This document shows, in pieces, positions 27,257 to 39,142 of a DNA stretch of 64,000 bases. How positions within the stretch are numbered: the first letter of the stretch is position 1; every line of letters begins with the position of its first letter. The notes beneath the pieces are model-generated. The model searched no databases, was not told where the DNA came from, and was given only the letters and a program-made list of their open reading frames with translations. This DNA is from Blastocystis sp. Blastoise (Eukaryota > Sar > Bigyra > Opalinata > Blastocystidae), in the NCBI GenBank assembly GCA_039096225.1, contig JBBPEB010000034.1:1240001-1304000 (forward strand). The letters are read 5' to 3'. The position numbers and the translations under genes were made by a program.

Positions 27257-30200
27257 AAAATTTTCTGATCAACGAATGGTTTATATATATAGGATTTAAA
27301 TATATTTTTAAATATAATTATTATATATATATATGTTTATATATATCATACATTATTTTTTTTCTAGTTTAACACATTTAGAATATAAATTTATAAAAAC
27401 TTAATTATAAGAAAAATAAAATAATTAATACTAACCCTGTTGATACGATGACAATCAGTATCAGTATCATTTCTATTGTTAATTATATTATTTTTTTGAT
27501 GATGCTAATTTATATATTGTTTTTTATTTATGTATATAGTATATACTTTATAAGTCAAAAGAATAATATTAAAAATTAATTGAAAATTTTTATAAGAATA
27601 TCATCTATATTATGACTTATTCTCTTTGAATATTATAGTTCTTTGACATATGACACCATTTTATTCTATGTATATAATCTAAAGATTATAAATATATAGA
27701 TGAGATTCATTTAAATATCATATTTCAGGATATAGAGCATAAAATTGTCGATGAAAAATTATAAAAAATCTTGCATCAAAAATCATTTTTTTCAATCATA
27801 ATTGATCCTATCAACTCATTCACATAAATTATAACACTTTTAAAGCTATATTATATATATACATACTATTTAGATATTTCTTAGTAAATATGTTTCTTTA
27901 AAATATAAAATTGAATGAAAATCGTTTAAAAAATCGATAGTCTAAAAAATAATATCATAAAAAAAGTCATAACCACATTCATTTATTATATTTCTAGCAC
28001 TTTTAAATGCTATATATATTTATGACACTGTTGTTATTCTATACTAAAAGAATTATTATTATTAAATAAAAATTGACTGAGTTATATGACTTTTATTAAA
28101 GAGAGGCAAAAAGAAAAGTAAGACAAATAAAATTTCTTGTTTTCATTTTTGATACCCTAGATAATGAATTTTGAAACAAATTTATTTTTATGAATTTAAT
28201 GTATGATATAGCTTAGTAATAACTAAAAATAACAAATTTAGAAGACAAAAAAAACAACATATTGCATTTTGACCCAATGTCGACTTGTCAAGATAAATCT
28301 ATTAAAGTATTATTTCTTATGTATGGACAATTCTGTATATGAATATAAACGATATAAAGCCATTTAGCAGCATTATCCTAGTTAAAAGACCTTTTTTTTC
28401 AATCTTGCCAAAACTGATTCATTTTGTACGAAAATTTTATTTTTTTAAATTTCTACTTTTCTCAATGATGGATTGTCGTTATATTATGTTTGACACCAAA
28501 AAATATATCTACGTTTTATAAACTTTATATCTAGTATGCTTTTATATTATTATTCTTAAAATGGAAGACACTATTACAATAACAAGATTAAAAAAGTGAT
28601 TGATCATGATTTTTAAATAATCAAGGCTACTGATCTCATTTTTGAACTAATATGTCTTAAATATACAAAATATGTATCTATATGTTATCCTTATTCGATA
28701 TTGGTGTCTTTCATATATATTTAATATATTTTTATTGGTGAATGAGTTAAAAGAAACTTGAGTATGCGAATTATTTTTTTCTAAAAATTTCAGTTTTTTA
28801 AATCTCATTCGTAAGTACTCATTTAAGTTATATTTAAAAATTATGAATATACATATGTGTACTAGATCCTTATTACTATCTATTTGATATACATATATGT
28901 TTGAATAAGGACCTTTTTCAAAACTGATGCAAATGCTGACTTGAATAGAAAAGTATAAGTGTGTTATTCTAAACACATATCATATGTATTTTAGTTTAAT
29001 ACACATTTTAGAAAGTATTTGGCACAGCATTCTCATTTCGAAATGTTAATTTTTCACTTTTAAAGAATCTAGTTGTAAGAAAATGTTCTACAGGTCAAAA
29101 TATCTACAAAAAGTAAAAAAATGTGAATATTAATATTGTTTAATAGTGACTAAAAAGAAAATAAAAGTAAATTGAAAAACAAATTATTTAAATAAAAAAT
29201 AGAAAATAAAGAATTCTAAGAGATTTTAAGAATTCTAAAAGAAATGAAGAGAAAAATATTTTAAAAATTTTAGAGTCATTTCAAAAATCAAAAATTTAAT
29301 TAGAAAAAACAATATTTTTAAATGAAATATAGTTTGTTTTCAATACTTTATTATGTTATATGTAATCTTATATTTAGTAAAAGCTCGTTTAAACAGTCAT
29401 AGATACCTATATAAATTTATATGAAAAGTCATTCTTATATTATTTTTCTTAATTAATTATATGACTTTTTTTGAACACAATATTTGACCTCATAATTGAG
29501 TATATAATATATGTCACATATCAAGTGTATTCAATCAAAACCTAAAAATATATTTTAATTGCTTTGAAGAATAGAAATGACTTTAAGATTTACTTGTTTT
29601 GTTATTTTAATAGAAATTAGATTTTAAACAAAAATATCATACTAATATATAAAAGATGATATGTGATTAAATATGAAAACTATATTTTTGATATTATTTA
29701 TTATATAATCGTTGAATGAGAAGAGTTTGTTTCTTTTTCTTTCTTTCACTTTTTATTCTTATATTTTAATTTCATTAGTTTATGTTATATTGATGATAAA
29801 TACTATTGTAAGGTAATTTAAAAAATATATCTTTAAGTATACAATTAAGAAATAATAGGCTCATTCTTGTTAATTTAACTTTCATCAAAATTTTATATAT
29901 CAAAAAATTGTTTATTATATATTTTGCTATGTCTATATACCTAAACCTTCTTTCACTTTTTTTTATTAAATATTTTCTTATTTTCAAATATTAAACAAAC
30001 AGAATTTAAACTCATTCTTAAGACATCCAACATTTGTAAATATATATTTCCTTAAAACTTTCACAAGAGTTATTCATTGTTTTAGTTTCATTCAAATCAA
30101 TATAAAATATTTCAATAATTTGTTTTTATTTTCTAATATTCTCTTATAATCAAGTATCAAGTGTTGTTTTACAAATTGACTAATAATCATCTTTTGTATT

Positions 30201-30720
30201 CATAGACTAAACGATATATTATATATTATTATATCTATTGATAGTGTTTTATTCATGTATGATATTCTTAAATTATTATATATTTTAATTTTAAGATATA
30301 TTCATTAAATTTAATTCTTAATCTTTTTTGTTTTGTTTTATTATCAAAGAATAAAGATATTTTATTTTATATATAACATTGAAACATTAGGGTTAGGAAG
30401 CTAAACAAGCATTTTTTAAATAATAGTTACTAAAGCAAAGACACTTAAACAACACATTTGTTTTATAACAAAAAATATAAAGTTATTTATTTTATATACT
30501 CACACCTTATTCCAATATACATATTATTATAACATACTAATATACTATAATGAATGATATATTATGTCAATAGTCTCTGATGAAATATCATCATATTTTC
30601 AACATAATGATAAACAACAATGTATATAAACAATATTTTTTTTTGAAATTTCTTGTAAGTATTAAAGTTAATTATATGTAGCTATTATAGAATAAAAAAA
30701 TATATATCAACAAATAAAGT
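27257..30720. other. Gene-poor part of block A
   Basis: Very similar in A2 (51827-55255). No exon chain, RNA gene or domain was found. The minus-strand open frame at 28647-28976 (109 codons) is intact in both copies but shows no family or splice context. A coding-like stretch near 27430-27500 (minus strand, NDTDTDCHRIN) might be an upstream exon. A single TTAGGGTTAGG occurs at 30389-30399. Confidence 0.5.
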
Positions 30721-31073
30721 CATTAATATATTATTAGAAAGGATGTTTTTGATGAACCTTTTGGGTTATGAAAATTTTTGGCTTTTTGAAATGACTTTTA
30801 ATTTTATTTTTGAAATATAAAATAAATTAGTCTTAAAAAAGAAATTCTTTTAAGAAAATATTTTTGTAAATTATTTTTTTTGACTTTGAGCGTCATGAAT
30901 TGATTTTTTAAATATGTGCTACAATAAATATAATTTTTATAAATTTTATTAATAATGATGATTAATAAATTATTACTTAAAAAGGGTTATTTTTTATATA
31001 CTGATAACCAAACACCTATTTTTCTTATTATTTTTATTACATAGAGAGATATAGATGAAAATTTTAATATTCA

Positions 31074-31109
<36 letters not shown>

Positions 31110-33110
31110 ATAGAATAGATTCTTATCATTTTGAAATATTTATGTATATATAAGATATAAAAGAAAATTATTCTTTGTGTCTTATAAATATATTTTTTAT
31201 TATAATGTTCTAGTGTTATATATTTCAATAAATATTTATATTAAATTATAATACATAAAATCTATATATGTGTTAATATAAAATCACAATAGATCCAAAT
31301 ACTATATTTTTATTTATTATATAATGATAATATATATATATATTGTTTTATAAAATATATGTTTTAATTATATTATATATATATTTTTATTAAATGAATT
31401 TATAATTTATATTTGTATTATATGGTTTTTAATTTATATCATATTTATTATAGATTGAATTATTTTATCAATATTTAAGTATTATTGAATGAAAAATAAA
31501 AATTATTTTTTAATTATATTATATATATATATATATAAATTCATTTATTTATTTATATAATAAGCTAACTCTTTTTTTAAATGATATTTATATTTATTTA
31601 TAATCTATTTTTAAAAATTATTTATTTATTAGATATTCTATTAATAATATGAAATACGAAATATATTTAATAATAATATATTACTCTTTGAATGAGACTT
31701 TTGTATTTATTAAAATTAATTGAATTTTTTTTTATATCTTTAATGCGATATAATTATATAATTATGTGTTATTGATAAAAATGTTTTTATTATAATTAAG
31801 TGAAGTTAATAAAAAGAAGTATATTTCAATTTTAGAAAATATTAGATAATTTGATTCTATAAATTAGATATATAATATATTAATAAAAATAATTTTATTT
31901 TTTGAATATATATATTAAAAATAATAAATTCTAAATAAATTTCTGATTATATTTTATATAATAATAGTTAGTTTACATTTAATACAATGAATTTTATATA
32001 ACTATCATTATTTAATAATAAATAGTGTTATTTGTTAACGTAAAAAAAAATATATACAAATATTTATTAATTAATGAATATTTATTGTATAATAGATATT
32101 TTATTTCTTTTAATGAAAATAAATATTAATTTATGAATGATATATTTTAATTATCAAAAGTAGTATTGAGAATGATTATAAATGAGAGTTTATATTGAAT
32201 AGTAATTATAAAATTATATTTAAATACTTGAATAATATATAAAGATAAATATTATATATGAATTAATCAATTTGTGAAAAATCTGTATTGAATTGTTTAA
32301 TATTAGGAATACTCATATATAGTTAGTATTATTTTATATATAAATATATAATAGCTAATTATGATAATTATATATATATACATAATTCATTATATATGTA
32401 AATATATATTTGAATAATAGAAAAAATAGGATAGAAATTATTTAGTTTATTGTATATTTAAATAATTAAAAATATCCATATTATAAAATATTATTATTTT
32501 TTCTAGATATATAAATGAATATAATATATATATTTATATATAGAGAAGTAATAAAAAAATATTATTTGACTTTATTTCTGGTTGTATGAAATATAGAATT
32601 CATAATGAGTAATAGAATTAGTAATGAATGTTTTATAAAATTTTTTATGCTATGCATTATAATTATGTCAATTATTGCTGATATGATAGAATAATAATGA
32701 ATATAAGTATATATAGGTATATATATAAATATATTATAAAAAGTAATTTAAAAACACAAAAATCTTTTAGTAACATATAATACTTTTTGAAAAATTGATC
32801 TATTTGATAGTTTGATATGAATAGAAATAAATATTAGAATAAGTCATATGACTATTAATTGATAATATAGAATTTTTAATTAATTTAAATAATTTGTATA
32901 ATATTGACAATTAATCGCGATTATTTAATATTAATAAGATAATTATTACTTTAAGGTATTTTTATAGTCGCATTTTAGCTACAGTCACATAATTTTATAT
33001 ATATAAAATTTCTATATCAATAAATGGACACCAAAGACGACCTAGGAGTATATGATGTTATATAAGTGTTAATAAAAAGTCTATATATATAATAACACTT
33101 TTTAGAGATA
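30721..33110. other. S: AT-rich DNA present only in the first unit
   Basis: About 85% A/T with many TA runs. No gene, RNA or clear repeat was recognised. It has no counterpart in the second unit, where A2 passes directly into telomeric repeats and B2. Confidence 0.6.
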
Positions 33111-33411
33111 ATTAGTCATTTGATATTATTCAAGTGATATTCTACATATTTTTATGAAAAATCATGATTATTATAGAAAGTGATTTATTCTAATAGATAA
33201 TAACAGATTTATGATTATTTACGACAGATAAAGTATAATTAAATATATTCCCGTGATTATTTATGAAAATTGATTATTTTTATAGATAATGATAGATTTA
33301 TGATTATTTATGACTTATAGAGTGATATTTGATAAATTCCCATGATTATGTTATAAAAGAAATAGTTTTAAAGACAATGATAGATTTATGATTATTTATG
33401 GGTTCGAGAGT
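33110..33411. repeat. Subtelomere-like satellite of about 100 bp next to a TTAGGG array
   Basis: Three to four degenerate copies of a unit containing GATAGATTTATGATTATTTA, then a TTCCCATGATTATG-like block. The last copy ends a few bases before the TTAGGG array. Confidence 0.65.
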
Positions 33412-33503
33412 GGGTTAGGGTTAGGGTTAGGGTTAGGGTTAGGGTAGGGGGGGGTGGGGGGGGTTGGGTGGGGGGTTGTGGTGGTGGTGGGTGGGTGGGG
33501 GGG
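33412..33503 (+). repeat. Interstitial telomere array followed by degenerate G/T-rich tail
   Basis: Five tandem TTAGGG copies (33415-33444), then a G-rich stretch with GGTGGTGGT and runs of seven or eight G. The G-rich strand runs 5'-3' to the right, the orientation of a chromosome end whose body lies to the left. Confidence 0.9.
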
Positions 33504-34259
33504 AAAAAAAAGAGAGTATGTTATAAAATGTTATAATATTTTTTAATATTATAAATATAATTGGGGATAGAAAAGGATATAATTGATTTAATTGGTAGTC
33601 TAGAATTTGAAAGTAAGTATAGTTTGAGTAGTAAGGGATATTTTTGAATAAATTAATTGGGTATTGTAGAATTGTGAAAATAAAATAATTGGATAATAAA
33701 AGATATATTAAATATAATTGGTAGTCTAGAATTTAGATTTCTGGAATCTAGGATTTTAGAATTGTAGAGTATAAAATATAAGATAATGAATTTGATTGGT
33801 AGTCTAGGATTCTAGATTTAGATTCTGGGAGTGTGGGTGGGGGATTGTTTTTGTTGGGTTGTTTAAAATCCTAGAATCGTAGACTCTACGATTATGGGGG
33901 TGGGGGTGATAAAATAAAAAGGAAGAAATAAAAAAAAAGTCAAAAAAATGGTTTGTGGGGGGGGGGGTTGGTTGTTTTGAGTGGTTTTTTTTTTTTTTTT
34001 TTTTTGTTTGTTTTTTGTGTTTTTGTTTTTAAATTATAATGGTAATTCTTTTATTTTTATTTATTTAATGAATTCTATATATTTATTTTTATTTTTATAA
34101 TGAAATATTATTTATATTAAATAATAAATAGACGCCATTCTTGGGTTGGGTTTGAATGTGTGGGTATTTATAGTGTTAGGGTTCTTGTGGTTTGTTTTAA
34201 TGTGGTGTTTTTTATGGGTTTGTGTGGGTTTCTGCGGTTGGAAGGGGTGTGGGGGTTGG

Positions 34260-34289
34260 GGTGGGGGGGGGGTGGGGGGGGGTGGGGGT

Positions 34290-34355
<66 letters not shown>

Positions 34356-34362
34356 GGGGTGG
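34260..34362 (+). repeat. Long poly-G tract
   Basis: About 95 nt that are almost only G with a few T, directly before ten TTAGGG copies. Such a tract would form G-quadruplexes but may also be a sequencing or consensus artefact. Confidence 0.7.
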
Positions 34363-34422
34363 TTAGGGTTAGGGTTAGGGTTAGGGTTAGGGTTAGGGTT
34401 AGGGTTAGGGTTAGGGTTAGGG
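34363..34422 (+). repeat. Interstitial telomere array, ten exact TTAGGG copies
   Basis: Sixty bases of uninterrupted TTAGGG, followed by an A run and the start of the second subtelomeric unit. Confidence 0.95.
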
Positions 34423-35520
34423 AAAAAAAAATATATATTGAGAGTATGTTATAAAATGTTATAATATTTTTTAATATTATAAATATAATTGGATAAAAAA
34501 GGATATAATTGATTTAATTGGTAGTCTAGAATTCTAGAATTCTAGAATTTAGGATTGTAGAATTGTAGAGTGAAATAAACCAATAAAATGAATTAAAAAA
34601 AAAAAAAAAAAAATATATTAAGGTGAGAAAAAATAAATAAAATAATAAAAAAAAAAAAAAATTTTATAAAAAAAATTATTTTTAAAAAAAAATAATTTTA
34701 ATAATAAAAAAATAATATAAAAAATATAATAATAAAAATATAATATAATTGTATAATATAAGATATATAAAATAAATAATATATAATTATAAAAATATAT
34801 TATAATAGTAAATTTTAAAAGAGTAGAGTCTAGAAGTGAAGAAAAATGATATAAAGAGTATAAAAAATGAAATAAAAAAAAAAAAAATAAAAAAATTAAA
34901 ATATTAAAAAAATATAAAATTATAAATTAATGAATTTAATATAAATTTAAATAATGAAAGATTATTTATATTAAATAATAAATAGACGCATTCTTGGTGG
35001 GTTTGAATGTGTAGCTATTATGGTGTAGGATACTGGTGAAAATGGATTATTCAGCATGAGAATTACTAGGAGGGGGGGGGGGGGGGGGGGGGGGGGGTTA
35101 AAAAAAAAAAAATATATACTGAGAGTATGTTATAAAATGTTATAATATTTTTTAATATTATAAATATAATTGGATAAAAAAAGATATTATTGATTTAATT
35201 GGTAGTCTAGAATCGTAGAATCGTAGAGTCTACGATTGTATGATTGTAGGATTAAATAAACCAATAGAATAAGTTTAAAAAAAAATCAACCAAAATAGTA
35301 TTAGGGTAAAAAAGTGAACCAAAATAGTATTAGGGTAAAAAAATGATAGAATAAAGTGGTAATGTTTTAAAAGAAGGGTTCTCAAAATTTTATTAGGGTG
35401 AAAATAATTAATTTAATTGGTTAAAAAAATAAAATAAAATAATTGGGTATTGTAGAATTGAAAAAAGAAGAAAATAATTGGATAAAAAAAGATTTATCCA
35501 ATAAAAATAGAGTTTTTCAT

Positions 35521-35702
35521 TTCTACAATCATAGAATCGTAGACTCTACGATTCTACGATTGTAGAATATAAGATAATGAATTTGATTGGTAGTCTACAA
35601 TCGTAGAGTCTACGATTCTACGATTGTAGGATTGTAGGAAAATGAATTTGATTGGCTGTCTACAATCGTAGAATCGTAGAGTCTACGATTCTACGATTGT
35701 AG
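35521..35702. repeat. Cluster of palindromes (ATCGTAG motif)
   Basis: Two long palindromes: 35521-35567 (47 nt, one mismatched pair) and 35660-35702 (43 nt, perfect around a single central G). A shorter related one lies at 35594-35632. Arms are built from CTACAATCGTAG and AATCGTAGA. Copies lie at about 55689-55871. Confidence 0.9.
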
Positions 35703-35997
35703 GATGAAATAAGCCAATAGAATGAATTAAAATAAAAAAGTCAACCAAAATGTTATTAGGGTAAAAAAGTGGTTGACCTTTTTGAGAGGCTTTTTTATTT
35801 TGCTTTATTTTTTTTGTTTATTTTTTAAATTATAATGGTAATTCTTTTATTTTTATTTATTTAATGAATTCAATATATTTATTTTTATTTTTATAATGAA
35901 ATATTATTTATATTAAATAATAAATAGACGCCATTCTTGGCTTGGGTTTGAATGTGTAGCTATTTATAGTGTTAGGATACCTGTGGTCTGTTGAAAT

Positions 35998-36283
35998 ATG
36001 GTGCTATTCATGGATCTGTTTGAATTACTACGTTTGAAAAGGTTTAAGGTAAGAATGGGAAGATTTTAATTATGGTATATATTTTATTTTTATATTATAT
36101 CATACTATATTATTGATTGTCTTATTATATAGTTGAAAGTGATGTTTATGAATGAAAATTCATAACATCACTTTTTCCCATTGTCTTTGTAGTGTTGGTT
36201 TTGGTACTTATGATGATAAACTATGTTCTACGATGATTTTGGATCATTTATGTTGTCTTAGTATCATTGGAATACTTTTTAAG
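35998..36283 (+). CDS. Possible small subtelomeric gene in B1
   Basis: Two coding-like stretches. MVLFMDLFELLRLKRFK (35998-36048) abuts GTAAGA. VGFGTYDDKLCSTMILDHLC, ending GILFK, abuts GTATAT at 36284. The gap ends in TTGTAG. An alternative donor after AAAAG at 36042 joins the two in frame. The intervening sequence contains a strong hairpin. No family recognised. An identical copy in B2 is expected from duplication and is not evidence of selection. Confidence 0.3.
36136..36174 (+). other. Strong hairpin with GAAA tetraloop
   Basis: Arms of 17 pairs with one bulged T (AAAGTGATGTTTATGAAT against ATTCATAACATCACTTT) enclose GAAA, a GNRA-type loop, followed by TT. It lies in the putative intron of the small subtelomeric gene. 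Copy at 56305-56343. Confidence 0.85.
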
Positions 36284-36599
36284 GTATATATTATATTAGA
36301 CAATTGTGGTGATTATGTATAAATATTTTATATTATATAGTTATTTTTATATAGAAAGTATATATAGGATGAGTTGAGTGTGTTTAATGAAGTATTAAGT
36401 CTTTTTTGTAAGTATTAGGTATAGAAATTATTAAAATAGGTAAAAAAAATTATAACAAAAATTCAAAAATTTCTAAACTATTCTTTCAACTAGAGGGTGT
36501 TTCACCCATCAAATAGGTATATATTATTTATTTTATTCTATATTATTATTATATAGGTTGTGCGTGTGTTGGATATATATATAATATATAATATAAATA

Positions 36600-37810
36600 A
36601 AAAATACATAATAAAAAAAGAAAAATTGATTGAATATCATTTTTATTTTTTATTTTAAAATTTAATTTTTTAATATGTTTATATAATTATTATAATATAA
36701 TATGAATACAATCAATGTGAATTAACATATAGATACTATTTAAATAAATAAAAGTTTTGTTTAAAGACATTTTGTAAAAAACTATGAATTCACTCATGTT
36801 GACTTAAATAAACAAAAATAACTTTTATGAAGTTATTATAGACTAATAAACATATGTGTATGATAATAACTTGTTTTAAAAACAAAATAGTTTAATAATG
36901 TTAAGAATTGTGTGTATAAAAGAATACTTGAAAAATGATTATAATAAAATATTGATAATTAAGTCATAAAGTAATTAAATAAGTGAATCATGAACAGTTT
37001 GAAGATAGTTGAAGGAGAGACTTTGACATGATTTGTTTTAAATATTTTATAAAAACATGTTAAATGAATTTATAAAGTGATTATTAATAAGAATTAAACA
37101 TAATAATAACTTTAAGAAAATAATTAATAAGAATGAGAAGATAATGTTTTAGTAAAGTATAAAATAAAAAATATATATGATGACTAGAGATGATAATGAG
37201 TATAAAAATGAATAAATAATGAATATTAAGAGTATCTAAATAATAAATAAATAAAAAGAAGAAGTTTGAAAAGATAGATAAAGTTCTTAGTATAATTTTT
37301 CTTTTTATTCTCATTTTATTATTTTTAAATAACATATATTATTCTTTTGAATTAAAATTGATACTATTCATTGAATAATAGTCTATAGTATACACTAGTA
37401 TGACTAAAAGTTGAAAAATAGAATAAAATATTTTTTAAGAATGGATGAATTGTGTGTAAACATAGTTGTTTAGAATGCTTATATAAGTTTAATATGTTAT
37501 AATGAATATTTATAATTGAAAAAAGATAATAAATTAACATATTTTATATAAAAATGTTTTAATTACTGGTGCTGAAGTGTTGATATAAACATATTAAGAT
37601 GATATTTGTCATGAGAATTGAAAATAAAGGTAGAAAAGAAAGAAATATTAATTAGAAGACTATATTACTATTTGAAAATTTTTTAATTTTTGTAAATACA
37701 AAGAGATTTCTTGATGATTAAATAATTGAAGATAACTATATATATTACATAATTGATTAGATAAACATTTGAATTCTATATATATAGAATAATAATTATA
37801 AATTAAAAGA
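36600..37810. other. AT-rich spacer in B1
   Basis: No gene called. The 83-codon minus-strand frame at 37084-37335 is intact in both copies but has a low-complexity, hydrophobic translation and no splice context. Confidence 0.5.
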
Positions 37811-37818
37811 ATAGAATA

Positions 37819-37888
37819 ATTTAAGTCAGGAATCGAACCTGATATATATATAATATTTATATATTCTATCCATTTATAGAAATTAAAT
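37819..37888 (-). tRNA. tRNA-like element 1 (B1), degenerate anticodon arm
   Basis: On the minus strand: acceptor ATTTAAT pairing six of seven with CTTAAAT, two bases, D arm CTAT-AAATGG-ATAG, exactly 23 nt to the T arm as in a class I tRNA, then TCAGG-TTCGATT-CCTGA. The sequence GGTTCGATTCC is a perfect RNA polymerase III B box. The 23-nt insert is A/T only and can fold as ATATA/TATAT with a 7-nt loop TAAATAT, which lacks the invariant U33. Either a decayed tRNA or a tRNA-derived element. Confidence 0.45.
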
Positions 37889-37997
37889 ATTAAAATAATA
37901 ATATATTTTAATATATTGAATTCATCTTCTATATATATATATATAATATAATTATAATATAAAAATTAATTATAAAAAGAATATAATAAAATAAAAT

Positions 37998-38059
37998 ATT
38001 TAAGCCAGGATTTGAACCTGTATATATATATATATATCCATCCATTATGGAGCTTAAAT
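37998..38059 (-). tRNA. tRNA-like element 2 (B1), shortened anticodon region
   Basis: On the minus strand: perfect 7-bp acceptor (ATTTAAG/CTTAAAT), D arm CCAT-AATGG-ATGG, 16 nt of pure TA where 23 are expected, then ACAGG-TTCAAAT-CCTGG (four of five pairs) with B box GGTTCAAATCC. The acceptor stem closely matches element 1. No anticodon stem of normal size is possible, so it is probably not a working tRNA unless the TA repeat has contracted in the assembly. Confidence 0.4.
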
Positions 38060-38443
38060 ACGATAAACAAAAGTAATTATAAGTATATATGAATAGAAAA
38101 TAAATATATATATATATAAAATTATAGAAAAACACAATAAAAGTTACAAGAAAGGAATACCAATGTGAAAGAAAAAAAAAAGGGAAATATTAGAATAAAA
38201 AAAGATTATGTATAAATATATATATATATATATATACGAAAGCAACAAAGCTATTAATACACCAAGAGAACAAAATACATAAAAAATAAAATATATATTA
38301 TATAAAATAGTTAATAAAAATAATATAAAATAGTATAATAAACCACATAAATATGTAAATATAAAAAATAAATATATAATAGATAAAGACAAATATAATA
38401 AAAAAAAAAATAAAAATATAATATATATATTTACATAAGATAC

Positions 38444-39142
38444 CTAAAATTGTAACCCAATTCATCTCAAATAACATTACAAGACTATAAACAAGACAAA
38501 GAATCCAAATAGAAGCAAAAGAAGAAAAATATCAAGCACAATGGAGACGATGATCATCTCTTTGATAACAAAAACTATATAGAAATAATATATATAGATA
38601 AATAAGATAATAATAAATATGTATATATTAATTTAAAAGTAAATAAAAGATTAAAAAGAATAAAAAAAAAGAAAAAATAAATAAATAAAAATATACAGGA
38701 AAAAGGATATTTTTGAAAAAGGAAGAGATCATTTGAGTAGAATAAAAAGTAGCAAAAGGACACCATACCAGTTTGAAGACGATCAGTAAAAGAAAAAAAG
38801 AAAAAAAGGAAAAAAACAAACCCATCATGGGTGAATTAACTCTTAGGCTATATAAAATAATAATAAAATGAATAGAATAAATAAATAAATACCTTGTAGA
38901 TTGTTTGAACACATTAAAACCAACAAGAAAGGAAACCAACACAGAGATCACCAATCAGGTAACACCAAGACTTCCTAAATAAATATATAATATTAAATAG
39001 ATAAATAATATAGAATATATACCATTTTAAGCACTTTTTGAAGAACAGCAAAAGGAATGGAGATTTTGAAGAATGGAGAGACTACAAGACCTAAGAATGA
39101 GACAGCTAGGAGATATAGAGATGATAAATAGATAACATACAT
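38444..39142 (-). pseudogene. Possible multi-exon membrane-protein gene (B1)
   Basis: Four exon-like blocks bounded by GTAT.../...TAG: a first with MYVIYLSSLYLLAVSFLGLV; a second with LVISVLVSFLVGFNVFKQST; a third with VNSPMMG, a hydrophobic run and FYSTQMISS; a fourth with YQRDDHRLHCA, a TGA, then YFSSFASIWILCLVYSLVML. Exons 2-3 and (in B2) 3-4 join in frame, but exons 1-2 do not and TGAs interrupt exons 2 and 4. Predicted to be largely membrane-spanning. Either a decayed gene or one with a model I have not solved. Confidence 0.35.

Larger units (their letters stand above)
33504..36060. repeat. Three tandem subtelomeric units with telomere or G-tract borders
   Basis: Each unit starts with GAGAGTATGTTATAAAATG (33511, 34440, 35120), continues with GGTAGTCTAGAAT, and ends with AAATAATAAATAGACGC (about 34120, 34970 and 35920) followed by TTTGAATGTG. 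Unit borders are TTAGGG arrays or G runs (33412, 34260-34422, 35072-35097). This resembles yeast Y' elements separated by telomere repeats. The third unit continues into block B and is the one retained in the second copy (55280-56220). Confidence 0.8.

Noticed and set aside
27140-27260. CRISPR-like reading of the 11-bp array
   Set aside because: Units are directly contiguous with no spacers, and the genome is eukaryotic.
28647-28976. 109-codon minus-strand open frame, intact also at 53219-53548
   Set aside because: Its conservation follows from the recent duplication of the whole block. The translation has no domain and no splice context.
34146-34464. Gly-rich open frames over the poly-G tract and TTAGGG array
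   Set aside because: Translations of G runs and telomere repeats, not genes.
37084-37335. 83-codon hydrophobic minus-strand open frame, also at 57253-57504
   Set aside because: Same reason: duplicated DNA, low-complexity translation.
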